Source of the DNA: an uncultured Clostridia bacterium
GTDB lineage: Bacteria; Bacillota; Clostridia; Christensenellales; DTU072
Reading direction: 5' to 3'
Assembly (NCBI GenBank): GCA_946621465.1
Contig: CAMOOO010000007.1
Location: 44,649-108,648 of the forward strand
DNA: 64,000 nucleotides
Part shown: piece after piece, positions 43,194 to 51,861 of the stretch
Layout of the letters: every line of letters begins with the position of its first letter
Numbering within the stretch: position 1 is the first letter of the stretch
Made by a program: the position numbers and the translations under genes
The notes under the pieces: model-generated
Told to the model about the DNA's origin: nothing
The model's input: only the letters and a program-made list of their open reading frames with translations
The model's database searches: none

Positions 43194-44177
43194 TTACTTA
43201 CCCTCCGTCACAGTGAAAACGTTATTCGGTTCGGTATCGGACTCGGTGTAAGAAGTCAGCGGCGTTTTGCCTTCCGCCTCCTCTCCTGCCTGATACTCAC
43301 CATACAGACTGTCTATATCTTTGATAAACTTCCTGTTCAACAAATGGAGCGGTATGTGTTGGGGACAAACTCTCGAACACTCGCCGCAATCGGTGCATCT
43401 GCCGGATACGTGGAAAGCGCGGATGACGTGGAACAATTGTTCTTCAAAGGTATCGTCGTTGGCCTTTGCCGCGATCCCGGACTGGGGATTGTCGAAGACG
43501 CACTTCAAACAGGAACAAGCCGGGCAGACGTTACGGCAGGCGTTACAACGGATACACTTGGACAGTTGTCCCTGCCAGAAAGCAAACCGCTCTTCCGCCG
43601 TCATTGCTTCCAGTTCTCTGACCATAGCAAACCTGTCGGAAACTTTATCCTCATAATCGTTTATAATAACGGTCTCGTCGGCAACGACGTGTTTCTTACC
43701 TTTGCAGGTGAGACATCTGTCCAAAAGGACTTCTTCTCTCGATGCCGTGACCTTACCGTACAACGTATCAAAGACGACGTTCTCTCCTTCATGCGCCTCG
43801 GAAGTAATCCCGGTGATGCCCTTTTCTTCCACCTTATAATTGGCGAGCTTACCGTGACACTCAATGCCGACGACGTAGACGTTTTCTCTCTTAATTCTGT
43901 GTTCTTTAACCAGCTGATTGAAACTATAGCTGTCGCAGGGTTTCAAAAACACCGCCGTCTTGCCCTCTCTTTTGAAGATGTCGATAAGATATTTGGAGAG
44001 GTTGGCTCCGCAGAAGTCGTTGTAGATAAAATCTTTCAGACTTTCTTCCGTTTCAAAGGTCGCAGGAGAGGGGTCGTGAATGAACTCTCCCTTTTTCCAA
44101 CCGACTACCCGTTTGATCTCTCCGCCGGCAAGAAGAGTAGCGGCTTTTTCTATTATTCTCTTTTCCAGTTCGCTCAT
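43194..44177 (-). CDS. FloxC-like 4Fe-4S protein (AsrA type)
   Basis: 327 aa, same architecture as its neighbour: an N-terminal part with TAVFLKPCDSYSFNQLVKEH and CLTCKGKKHVVADE, then clusters CIRCNACRNVCPACSCLKCV and CTDCGECSRVCPQHIPLH. The pair probably arose by duplication. Its start is 1 nt from the FloxD stop, so the operon is continuous. Confidence 0.8.
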   Translation of the reverse strand: MSELEKRIIEKAATLLAGGEIKRVVGWKKGEFIHDPSPATFETEESLKDFIYNDFCGANLSKYLIDIFKREGKTAVFLKPCDSYSFNQLVKEHRIKRENVYVVGIECHGKLANYKVEEKGITGITSEAHEGENVVFDTLYGKVTASREEVLLDRCLTCKGKKHVVADETVIINDYEDKVSDRFAMVRELEAMTAEERFAFWQGQLSKCIRCNACRNVCPACSCLKCVFDNPQSGIAAKANDDTFEEQLFHVIRAFHVSGRCTDCGECSRVCPQHIPLHLLNRKFIKDIDSLYGEYQAGEEAEGKTPLTSYTESDTEPNNVFTVTEGK

Positions 44178-44178
44178 A

Positions 44179-44619
44179 TTACTCCTCCTTTACCCGCAGA
44201 TCTTGCAGACGTTTATTTTCTCCCAAAGCGGTGACCTTTGCCACAAAGTCGTTCATAACCTCGGAGAATTTCGCGCCCTCGGCAGCGGAGACCCACTCGA
44301 CGCGGGTACGCTCTTTTTCGATGCCCATGTAGTTCAAGAAGCTGAACAGCAAAGACATTCTACGACGGGTATAGTAGTTGCCGGTGACGTAGTGGCAGTC
44401 GCCCGGGTGACATCCACAGAGGATAACGCCGTCGGCGCCCTGTTGAAAAGCCTTCAAAACGAACATCGGGTTGACCCTGCAAGAACAGGGAACGCGGATG
44501 ATCTTTACGTTCGCAGGATAGGATAAGCGAGAGGATCCGGCAAGGTCCGCTCCCGCATAAGAACACCAGTTGCAACAAAAGGCAACGATATTGGGTGTGA
44601 AATTATTTACTTCTTGCAT
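44179..44619 (-). CDS. MvhD/FloxD electron-transfer protein
   Basis: 146 aa from ATG 44619. MvhD family: IVAFCCNWCSYAGADLAG, IRVPCSCRVNPMFVLKAFQQG, GADGVILCGCHPGDCHYVTGN and YYTRRRM hold the 2Fe-2S-binding cysteines. In Mvh-Hdr and HdrABC-Flox complexes this subunit feeds electrons into HdrA. The start overlaps the hdrA end by 13 nt; longer starts inside hdrA lack support. Confidence 0.9.
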   Translation of the reverse strand: MQEVNNFTPNIVAFCCNWCSYAGADLAGSSRLSYPANVKIIRVPCSCRVNPMFVLKAFQQGADGVILCGCHPGDCHYVTGNYYTRRRMSLLFSFLNYMGIEKERTRVEWVSAAEGAKFSEVMNDFVAKVTALGENKRLQDLRVKEE

Positions 44620-46598
44620 ATTGCTTCCACCTCCGACATGATTTGTTTGGAGCTGAAACCGGACAGGTCCATCGCTCCGGAAGGACAGGTAACCGTGCAG
44701 GCACCGCATCCTTGGCACACGGCGGGATTGACGGAGGCAACGCGCCTGATTTCCGTCTTTCCACCGCCGAGGCGGAATTCTTTATCTACGTAGGTAATGG
44801 CTCCGTAGGCGCATACGTTGGCGCACTGAGAGCAGCCGTTACACATCATCTCGTTGGAAGAGGCTACGCAGGGATTGGTTTTGAGTTTATCCTTTGCCAA
44901 AAGACCGATTACTTTTGCCGCGCAGGCAGAGGCCTGCGATACCGTCTCGGGGATATCTTTCGGTCCCTGGCATACGCCGGCGAGGTACACCCCTGCCGTC
45001 GGGCTTTCCACCGGACGAAGTTTGGGATGGGACTCGTTGAGGAAGTTATTGGTGTCGATGCTGGCGGTAAGAAGAGTGGCTATTTTACGGACGGACGGTT
45101 CCGGCTCGATCGCCGTAGCCAGGACGACGAGGTCGGACGGGATGACGATCTGTTCGTTATTAAGTAAGTCGCTCCCCTGCACCATCAGTTTACCGTTTTC
45201 GTTATAAACTTTACCCACCATACCTTTGATATAGTCGACGTTGTATTGTTCTACCGCTCTGCGATAAAATTCATCATAGTTCTTGCCCGGGGTACGGACG
45301 TCGATGTAGAAGACGTGGACTTCGGTATCCGGATATTTTTCACGAATGAGCATGGCATGTTTTGCCGTGTACATACAGCAGATCTTCGAGCAGTACGGTT
45401 TTCCGCAGCCGGAAACGTCACGGGAGCCGACGCACTGAATAAAGGTGATTACCTTCGGGTGGGTCATATCGGACGGGCGGAGCAGAACGCCGTTGGTCGG
45501 TCCTGCCGCGTTCATCAGTCTCTCCAGTTCCAAAGAGGTAACGACGTCTTTGTTATCGGCATAGCCGTATTCGTTAAAAGCGGTCAGGTCGATAGGCTTA
45601 AACCCGGTTGCTACCACGATCGCGCCGTATTGGCGTTCGATAAAGCTATCTTTCATGGTATAGTCGATTGCGCCCGCGCCGCAGAACTTCTGGCAGATAC
45701 CGCATTTACCCGTCTTGAGTTTGAGACACTGTTCGGGGTCGATGACGGCGACGTTGGGGATTGCTTGCGCAAACGGAATATGTATTGCCGTACGGGTCTT
45801 TAAATTCATATTGAATTCGTCCAGTCCCTTCTTCGAGGGGCATTTGGTCATACAAATTTTACAACCGGTGCATTTGGTCTCGTCAACGTACCTGGCTTTC
45901 TTGCGGATCTTGACGGAGAAGTTCCCGACGTACCCTTTGACTTCTTCTATCTCCGAATAGGAAAGGATGTCGATTTTCTCGTTCTGCGCACAGTCCACCA
46001 TTTTCGGGGTCAGGATACACGCCGAGCAGTCGAGGGTGGGGAAGGTTTTATCCAGTTGAGCCATTCTGCCGCCGATGGTTGCGTTCTTCTCCACGATATC
46101 TACCGGGTAGCCTGCTTCGGCAATATCCAAAGCCGCCTGGATACCGGCGATACCGCCGCCGATAACCAGCGCTCTTTTGACAACCGGACTTTCACCCTCT
46201 TTCAGCGGCGCGTTAAGACGGACTTTGGCAATAGCCGTCCGCACCAGGATGAGGGCTTTTTCCGTAGCTTCTTCTTTGTCCTTATGTATCCAAGAAACCT
46301 GTTCGCGCAGGTTGGCGACCTCTACCATATAGGGGTTAAGCCCGACGCTCTCAGCAGCTTTACGGAAAGTTGCCTCGTGCATTCTCGGCGAGCAGGAACC
46401 GATGACAATACCGGTCAGCCCATACTCTTTGATTGCGTTTTTGATGAGCTGTTGCCCGTTTTCCGAACACATGTATTGGTAATCGGCGGAATAGACGACA
46501 CCGGGTTCGCGTTTGATCTCCTCCGCCACCCGAACGACGTCTACCGTCGCGGCGATGTTACTGCCGCACCAACAAATAAATACTCCAATTTTCTGCAT
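44607..46598 (-). CDS. hdrA: HdrA-type flavin-based electron-bifurcating subunit
   Basis: 663 aa. N-terminal Cys region (FICWCGSNI, YMCSENGQQL), FAD site VIGGGIAGIQAALDIAEAG, IGGRMAQLDKTFPTLDCSAC, inserted ferredoxin CTGCKICMTKCPSKKG and CGICQKFCGAGAIDY, second flavin region ATAIEPEPSVRKIA, and C-terminal clusters CNGCSQCANVC and CQGCGACTVTC. In known complexes its FAD splits electron pairs between ferredoxin and a high-potential route through HdrB/C. Confidence 0.92.
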   Translation of the reverse strand: MQKIGVFICWCGSNIAATVDVVRVAEEIKREPGVVYSADYQYMCSENGQQLIKNAIKEYGLTGIVIGSCSPRMHEATFRKAAESVGLNPYMVEVANLREQVSWIHKDKEEATEKALILVRTAIAKVRLNAPLKEGESPVVKRALVIGGGIAGIQAALDIAEAGYPVDIVEKNATIGGRMAQLDKTFPTLDCSACILTPKMVDCAQNEKIDILSYSEIEEVKGYVGNFSVKIRKKARYVDETKCTGCKICMTKCPSKKGLDEFNMNLKTRTAIHIPFAQAIPNVAVIDPEQCLKLKTGKCGICQKFCGAGAIDYTMKDSFIERQYGAIVVATGFKPIDLTAFNEYGYADNKDVVTSLELERLMNAAGPTNGVLLRPSDMTHPKVITFIQCVGSRDVSGCGKPYCSKICCMYTAKHAMLIREKYPDTEVHVFYIDVRTPGKNYDEFYRRAVEQYNVDYIKGMVGKVYNENGKLMVQGSDLLNNEQIVIPSDLVVLATAIEPEPSVRKIATLLTASIDTNNFLNESHPKLRPVESPTAGVYLAGVCQGPKDIPETVSQASACAAKVIGLLAKDKLKTNPCVASSNEMMCNGCSQCANVCAYGAITYVDKEFRLGGGKTEIRRVASVNPAVCQGCGACTVTCPSGAMDLSGFSSKQIMSEVEAICKK

Positions 46599-46618
46599 AG
46601 TACTCTCTCTTTTCTCGT

Positions 46619-47005
46619 TTATTTGTTATATTTTCTGTACGCACTTACTAAAAGTTGTTGCGGTATCATTTCGTCGACAATGGGCGGTATCTCTTCCGCC
46701 TTGATGCCGTTGTTACCCTGCATCCGGATAACGGTGTCGCGGACTGCCTCGATCACACCCTGCGGAGCAACCCCTCTCGGACAACGTTCCACGCACGCCA
46801 TACAAGAAAGGCAATTCCAGATAGCATGGGAAGCAAGCAGTTTTTCCAGTTTCCCTTCCGCAACGTAATTAACGAACTGATGTGGTTTGACGTCCATATC
46901 GTTATATGCCGGGCATCTACCGTCGCATTTGCCGCATTTCATGCATTTTTTTGCGTCGGTACCGGAGATACGCACGATGTTTTCCAAAGTATCCTGTCTC
47001 GTCAT
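46619..47005 (-). CDS. hdrC: HdrC-type 4Fe-4S subunit
   Basis: 128 aa with two clusters: CMKCGKCDGRCPAYND and CLSCMACVERCPRG. It wires HdrA to HdrB. It starts 1 nt after hdrB stops and precedes hdrA by 20 nt. Confidence 0.9.
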   Translation of the reverse strand: MTRQDTLENIVRISGTDAKKCMKCGKCDGRCPAYNDMDVKPHQFVNYVAEGKLEKLLASHAIWNCLSCMACVERCPRGVAPQGVIEAVRDTVIRMQGNNGIKAEEIPPIVDEMIPQQLLVSAYRKYNK

Positions 47006-47006
47006 A

Positions 47007-47777
47007 CTATTTCACCCCCAACGCTTCGGCAAGTAATTCGGTAAAGTACACCACCGGCATACCGCCGTTTTTCTGTATATTATATAGACACAGCGGGCAA
47101 GCGGTCACCAGCATTTCCGCGCCGTGGCTCTCGGCATTTTTGACGATTGCCTTGCTTCTTTCTTTGGGCAGGTTTTCGTTTTTCAACGCAACGTATGCGC
47201 CGCAGCACTCGTTCCGCATCGGATATTTGACGGGAGTAGCTCCGATCGCCTGCAAAAAGTCCTCTATAATCGTCGGATTTTCCGGATTGTCAAAAGCCAT
47301 GACTTTGCCCGGGCGAAGGAGAAGGCATCCGTAATAAGCGCCTATCTTTTTGCCGATGGGATTGACCACCTTTTCTTTAATAGCATCGAAGCCGACGATA
47401 TCCCGTAACATTTCCAGATAGTGGATAACCTGCGTCTCTCCGGCATACGCCTCGTCGAGAGCAAGGTAGTTATTGGCCTTTGTACGGATATTCTCGTCGT
47501 TTGTCATATCGTCGTTGACGCGCTTGATGACGTTGTGGCAGGCGGAACAGAGGGTGAGTAGTTTCCCTCCGTTGTGTTTGGCATAATCGAGAGCGCGGAC
47601 GGCCGAAAGTTTGGTTGCGATCTCGTCTCGAGCGGTGGGATACACCGCGCCGCAACATTGCCAGTTTTCTATTTCTTCCATAGTGACACCCAACGCCTCG
47701 GCAGAAAGACGGGCATATCTGTCCAGTTCTTTTGCTTTGGTCTTCAGGGTGCATCCGGGATAGTAGCAAATTTTCAT
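47007..47777 (-). CDS. hdrB: HdrB-type CCG-domain subunit
   Basis: 256 aa with two CCG domains: CYYPGCTLKT, WQCCGAVYP, LCSACHNV; then YYGCLLLRPG, NECCGAY and CPLCLYN. All cysteines for the two noncubane 4Fe-4S clusters are present. In methanogens this subunit reduces CoM-S-S-CoB. That substrate is not expected here, and the operon suggests fumarate reductase as the next acceptor. Confidence 0.9.
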   Translation of the reverse strand: MKICYYPGCTLKTKAKELDRYARLSAEALGVTMEEIENWQCCGAVYPTARDEIATKLSAVRALDYAKHNGGKLLTLCSACHNVIKRVNDDMTNDENIRTKANNYLALDEAYAGETQVIHYLEMLRDIVGFDAIKEKVVNPIGKKIGAYYGCLLLRPGKVMAFDNPENPTIIEDFLQAIGATPVKYPMRNECCGAYVALKNENLPKERSKAIVKNAESHGAEMLVTACPLCLYNIQKNGGMPVVYFTELLAEALGVK

Positions 47778-47801
47778 TGTTCTGTTTCCTTTCGTATAAA
47801 A

Positions 47802-49190
47802 TTACTTTTGATAGATCATTTGTTCGGGATGGAACACTTCGTCGAATTTTTCGGCGGTGAGGAATCCCAGTTCTACGCAGGCTTCTTTGAGCGATTTGTT
47901 CTCTTTATAAGCCTTCTTTGCCGTCTTTGCCGCATTCTCGTATCCGATATAGGGGTTGAGCGCGGTAACGAGCATGAGAGAATTGTGGAGGTTGCCTTCC
48001 ATTTTCTCCTTGTTCGCGGTGATGCCGACGGCGCAGTTTTTGTTAAAGGAAACGATGGACTCGGCGAGAAGGCGCGCGCTCTGCAAGAAATTATAGATGC
48101 ACACCGGCATAAAGACGTTGAGTTCAAAGTTGCCTTGAGAAGCCGCCATGCCTACGGCGACGTCGTTACCCATGACTTGAACGGCTACCATAGTCACCTG
48201 CTCGCACTGCGTGGGATTGACTTTTCCGGGCATGATTGAGGAACCGGGTTCGTTCTCGGGAATCTGGATCTCGCCGATACCCAGTCTGGGACCGCTGGCA
48301 AGCCAACGTACGTCGTTGGCAATCTTCATCATGTCGGCGGCGAGTGCTTTTAACGCGCCGTGCGCGAAGACAATCTCGTCTTTGGAGGTGAGTGCGTGGA
48401 ACTTATTTCCGGCGGTGATAAAGTCCTTGCCGGTAATGGTGGCCACCGCCTCGGCGACCTTGTCGTCGAAACCGATGGGGGCGTTAAGTCCCGTTCCTAC
48501 TGCCGTTCCGCCCAGAGCAAGCTCTTTTAACGGTCCTACGGCGAGTTTAATGAGGGCGACGTCTCTTTCGAGGGAGCTACGCCATCCGCTGATCTCCTGC
48601 GAGAAGGAAATGGGGGTAGCGTCCTGCAAGTGCGTTCTGCCGCTCTTTACAATGCCTTCGTTCTCTTTTTCCAGACGTTTGAAAGTGTCAATGAGGGTTT
48701 CTACCGCCGGAATAACTTTATCTTCCAAAGCAATCACGGCGCTGATATGCATTGCCGTGGGGAATGTATCGTTACTGGACTGACTCATGTTGATGTCGTC
48801 GTTGGGGTGACAGAGCTTTTTGCCGGCGAGCTCGTTGCTGCGATTGGCGATGACCTCGTTGGCGTTCATATTGGACTGCGTTCCGCTGCCCGTCTGCCAA
48901 ACGACCAAGGGGAAATGCTCCATCAGCTTTCCGGCGATGACTTCGTCACAGGCTTTACTGATGACATCCAATTTTTCATCGGTCATTTTAGCCGGTTTGA
49001 GGGCGTGGTTTGCGATAGCCGCCGCTTTTTTCAGAATGCCAAAGGCATGGATGATCTCCGCCGGCATGGTTTCGATACCTACGCCGATCAGAAAATTCTC
49101 ATGGCTACGTTCCGTTTGTGCGCCCCAATATTTGTCTGCAGGGACCTTAACTTCTCCCATGGAGTCGTGTTCGATACGATAGTTTTCCAT
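47802..49190 (-). CDS. fumC: Fumarate hydratase class II
   Basis: 462 aa from ATG 49190 (AAGGAG upstream; an ATG 27 nt earlier is less good). Family blocks: [59 protein letters not shown] and the signature [15 protein letters not shown]. Dehydrates malate to fumarate in the reductive direction. First gene of the operon leading to hdrB 24 nt downstream. Confidence 0.95.
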   Translation of the reverse strand: MENYRIEHDSMGEVKVPADKYWGAQTERSHENFLIGVGIETMPAEIIHAFGILKKAAAIANHALKPAKMTDEKLDVISKACDEVIAGKLMEHFPLVVWQTGSGTQSNMNANEVIANRSNELAGKKLCHPNDDINMSQSSNDTFPTAMHISAVIALEDKVIPAVETLIDTFKRLEKENEGIVKSGRTHLQDATPISFSQEISGWRSSLERDVALIKLAVGPLKELALGGTAVGTGLNAPIGFDDKVAEAVATITGKDFITAGNKFHALTSKDEIVFAHGALKALAADMMKIANDVRWLASGPRLGIGEIQIPENEPGSSIMPGKVNPTQCEQVTMVAVQVMGNDVAVGMAASQGNFELNVFMPVCIYNFLQSARLLAESIVSFNKNCAVGITANKEKMEGNLHNSLMLVTALNPYIGYENAAKTAKKAYKENKSLKEACVELGFLTAEKFDEVFHPEQMIYQK

Positions 49191-49221
49191 AAATGTTCTC
49201 CTTAATTTCGTTTTCACGGAA

Positions 49222-49243
49222 GGGCAAAACGGTCGCTTTGCCC
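49222..49243 (-). promoter_or_regulatory. Hairpin in the fumC leader
   Basis: GGGCAAA (49222-49228) and TTTGCCC (49237-49243) form a perfect 7-bp stem with an 8-nt loop, between the promoter and ribosome binding site. It has no T-tract. It may bind a regulator or stabilise the message. Confidence 0.35.
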
Positions 49244-49256
49244 CATGCTTTTTGAT

Positions 49257-49285
49257 ATTATACTATAAAAAATATTTATTGTATA
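49257..49285 (-). promoter_or_regulatory. Promoter of the fumC-hdr-flox-frd operon
   Basis: Minus strand TATACA (49280-49285), 17-nt spacer, TATAAT (49257-49262). Start of transcription about 60 nt before the fumC ATG. No other promoter of this quality was noticed until pckA. Confidence 0.6.
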
Positions 49286-49371
49286 GCATTTTTAAGGGGT
49301 ATTTGGGGCGCTCCCCATTATTTTCCTTTGTTTTTTTGCGCATTTATTCCATGTTTCTCCTCGCCAAAGTA

Positions 49372-49400
49372 TTGAAAAAGAATCGGGGGTATGGTATACT
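49372..49400 (+). promoter_or_regulatory. Promoter of the two-subunit fumarase/tartrate dehydratase
   Basis: TTGAAA (49372-49377), 17-nt spacer, TATACT (49395-49400) with TGG before it (extended -10). About 25 nt later comes GAGGAG and the ATG at 49433. Confidence 0.7.
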
Positions 49401-49432
49401 GAATCCATCAATTGAAAAAAACGAGGAGCTTT

Positions 49433-50326
49433 ATGGAAAACAAACAACAATTGACGAACATCCTTGCCGAGTTCATCAAAACCGTTTCCATCCACCTACC
49501 CGATGACGTGGAAAAGCGCATTCGGGAGCTCGCCTCTTGTGAAAAAGAGGGGTTGGGTAAGGATATGTACGGTTGCATTCTCGACAATTTAGCACTGGCG
49601 AAAAAATATAATCGTCCCCTCTGCCAGGACACCGGCGTACTGCAATTCTTCGTGAAAGTCGGAACGAAATTCCCTCTGATCGATTGCTTAGAAGAATGCA
49701 TCGTCGAGGCATCGTCCTATGCGACGCTCAACACTCCCCTTCGTCCCAACGTAGTTGAACCGCTGGGCGAACACAATACCGGCAACAACGTCGGATACAA
49801 AGCGCCCTACATCGAATGGGAATTGGAACCGGGCGGCGACGGCCTGTCCGTCATGCTCTACATGGCAGGCGGCGGATGCTCTCTCCCCGGACGCAGCAAA
49901 GTTCTCATGCCGCTTGAAGGGGTAGAAGGCGTAAAGAAATACGTATACGAAACCATTTTGGACTGGGGTGTAAACGCCTGCCCGCCGCTCCTTGTCGGTA
50001 TCGGTCTCGGTACATGCGCGGCGACCAGCGCCATGCTCTCCAAAAAAGCGATCCTGCGTCCGATCGGGACACATTGCGACAACGAAAAGGGTGCCAAACT
50101 GGAAAAAGAATTGCAAGAGGAACTGGATTCTATCGGTATTGCTCCCCTCGGATTCGGCGGAAAACACAGTGTTCTTGCCGTCCACGTGGAATGCGCCGGA
50201 CACCATCCCGCCACTCTCGGCGTAGGAATAACCACCGGCTGCTGGGCGACCCGTCGTGGCGAAGTCGTCATCGACAAAGACCTGAACGCTCGTTACACCA
50301 TGCACACCGTTAAGGAGGGAGTATGA
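49433..50326 (+). CDS. Class I fumarase / L-tartrate dehydratase alpha subunit
   Basis: 297 aa 4Fe-4S hydro-lyase alpha chain. Conserved cysteines lie in CQDTGVLQFFVKVG, AGGGCSLPGRSKVLMP and GTCAATSAML. PLRPNVVEPLGEHNTGNNVGY binds substrate in the family. ATG 49433 follows GAGGAG; an earlier in-frame ATG at 49412 is less likely. It overlaps the beta gene by ATGA. Whether the substrate is fumarate/malate or tartrate cannot be decided; a class II fumarase next door makes tartrate worth testing. Confidence 0.88.
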   Translation: MENKQQLTNILAEFIKTVSIHLPDDVEKRIRELASCEKEGLGKDMYGCILDNLALAKKYNRPLCQDTGVLQFFVKVGTKFPLIDCLEECIVEASSYATLNTPLRPNVVEPLGEHNTGNNVGYKAPYIEWELEPGGDGLSVMLYMAGGGCSLPGRSKVLMPLEGVEGVKKYVYETILDWGVNACPPLLVGIGLGTCAATSAMLSKKAILRPIGTHCDNEKGAKLEKELQEELDSIGIAPLGFGGKHSVLAVHVECAGHHPATLGVGITTGCWATRRGEVVIDKDLNARYTMHTVKEGV

Positions 50327-50910
50327 AGAAAATAATCACCACGCCGATCACGTACGATCAACTGAAAGACCTCAATGCCGGAGACACCGTTTATTTGACC
50401 GGAAAACTGGCAACCTGCCGTGACGCAGGTCACAGAAGAGTCATCAAAGAAAACATCATGCCCGAAAACTTCGACTTTAACGGCGGAGCTATTTTCCATG
50501 CCGGTCCCATCGTCCGCACCAATCCGGACGGGACGTTTACTATGATTTCCATCGGCCCTACCACCAGTAGACGTATGGAGCCTGCCGAAGCGGAATTCAT
50601 CGAAAAAACGGGCGTTAAGATGATTATCGGAAAAGGCGGTATGCTCGGCAAAACCACCGAAGCCTGCAAAAAATTCGGCGCCGTTCACTGCGCTTTCCCG
50701 GGCGGTTGCGCCATCATCGCCGCCGACCGTGTCAAGGACACCTACGGCGTAGAATGGATGGACTTCGGCATGCCGGAAGCCCTCTGGGAAATGGACGTAG
50801 AAGAATTCGGACCCCTCATCGTCTCCATCGACACCAAAGGCAACAACCTCTTCGAGAACAACAAAGTAGCATTCTCCGAAAAAGTCACCGAATTAAAAGA
50901 CAAACTGTAA
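50323..50910 (+). CDS. Class I fumarase / L-tartrate dehydratase beta subunit
   Basis: 195 aa. Family blocks: AGDTVYLTGKLATCRDAGH, FHAGPIVR, SIGPTTSRRMEP, IGKGGMLGKTTEACKKFG and WMDFGMPEALWEMDVEEFGP. Full length for a separate beta chain. Works with the alpha subunit upstream; the pair is transcribed divergently from fumC and ends at a strong terminator. Confidence 0.9.
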   Translation: MKKIITTPITYDQLKDLNAGDTVYLTGKLATCRDAGHRRVIKENIMPENFDFNGGAIFHAGPIVRTNPDGTFTMISIGPTTSRRMEPAEAEFIEKTGVKMIIGKGGMLGKTTEACKKFGAVHCAFPGGCAIIAADRVKDTYGVEWMDFGMPEALWEMDVEEFGPLIVSIDTKGNNLFENNKVAFSEKVTELKDKL

Positions 50911-50930
50911 TCAATTTTTTCCCAAAAAAC

Positions 50931-50963
50931 AAAAGCCCCTCGTCCATTCGGACAGGGGCTTTT
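50931..50963. terminator. Bidirectional terminator
   Basis: AAAAGCCCCT-C-GTCC pairs with GGAC-AGGGGCTTTT around ATTC, one bulged base, with A- and T-tracts on the two sides. It ends the + strand fumarase pair. The 190 nt beyond it to 51155 are AT-rich and hold no gene I can see. Confidence 0.85.
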
Positions 50964-51155
50964 CATTGTCCATTTATAATCATTTTCCTCTGATTTTTGC
51001 TTATTTTATATTTAAAATCTGCCTAAACTACGGTCCCTTTCTTTCATTGCAACAATACCGTCTCTCGCTTGGGGTGTCTTATTTACTTCGAATATAAATA
51101 TTTTCTATAATAGTATCAATAAATAATATATCGAAAACGCAAAGGGACTCTTCTT

Positions 51156-51860
51156 TTATAATAAAAACCGCAAAGTATCGGTAAGCTGTTTATAATCGGT
51201 TATTTCGACAAAGTCAAGTCCGAAAATACGCACGTGGCTGTCTCCTCCGCCCTCGCCGAAGTCATCGCCGATAAACAACACTTCATCCAACTGAAAGCCG
51301 TTTTGTTCGCAGTAGTTCTTTATCGCATAGTATTTATTATATTTTTTTTCGGAAAAATCGAAAGAGGATGAGCCACCGATATAAACGTTATAGTCGGAAA
51401 ACAGCTTTACGACTTCCGGATAGAGTACCTTCCTTTTCTCTCTGGTTGGGTCGAAACGCAACTTATCCTCAATATCGGCTTTGGTTCCCAGCAGAGGAAA
51501 AGTGACCATTCCGCTATCGTGGAATTCCACTGTATCCCCTTTATAGTCGGTGTATCCGTATTTTTCACGCAGGTAGCCGATTTGCTGAATAAAATACTCT
51601 TTATTGGGATAACTTTTATCCCGCCGTATCAGCCGGAATTCGCCGCTTTCCGCTCGGCTTTCTTCCATGCCGTAGTTGCCGATAATGTCGATGGGAAAGT
51701 CGTTCATTTGGTGATAAATTCTCTCCGCGCCGCCTGCGCCGACCATGATAACTTTATATTTTTTTTGCAACGCAGACAAAAAGTCGGCGTTCGTCTTTTC
51801 CAATTTGGAACGGTGTTGCGTCAGCGTTCCGTCCAGATCAAAGCCAAGTAATTTCTTCAT
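51156..51860 (-). CDS. HAD-IIB phosphatase, eukaryotic-phosphomannomutase-like
   Basis: 234 aa. Motif I GFDLDGTLTQHRSK, late motifs GGSSSFDFSEKKYNKYYAI and LFIGDDFGEGGGDSHV (motif IV). The layout and EDKLRFDPTREKRKV segment resemble PMM-type HAD-IIB proteins. It probably removes or moves phosphate on a small sugar or glycerol phosphate. It follows the glycerol-1-phosphate dehydrogenase gene by 1 nt, so glycerol-1-phosphate is a candidate substrate. Confidence 0.75.
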   Translation of the reverse strand: MKKLLGFDLDGTLTQHRSKLEKTNADFLSALQKKYKVIMVGAGGAERIYHQMNDFPIDIIGNYGMEESRAESGEFRLIRRDKSYPNKEYFIQQIGYLREKYGYTDYKGDTVEFHDSGMVTFPLLGTKADIEDKLRFDPTREKRKVLYPEVVKLFSDYNVYIGGSSSFDFSEKKYNKYYAIKNYCEQNGFQLDEVLFIGDDFGEGGGDSHVRIFGLDFVEITDYKQLTDTLRFLL

Positions 51861-51861
51861 A

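Noticed and set aside
43164-44234. A 356-codon + strand frame opposite floxC
   Set aside because: Antisense shadow of a gene with complete Fe-S motifs; no start signal.
37667-49190. Methanogen-type heterodisulfide reductase
   Set aside because: Gene content (fumC, pckA, Flox subunits) and the bacterial setting make CoM-S-S-CoB an unlikely substrate; only the protein family is shared.
49222-49243. Known metabolite riboswitch in the fumC leader
   Set aside because: The leader is only ~60 nt with one hairpin; no recognised riboswitch architecture fits.
49688-50305. Long minus-strand frames across the class I fumarase alpha gene
   Set aside because: Shadows of a well-recognised hydro-lyase subunit.
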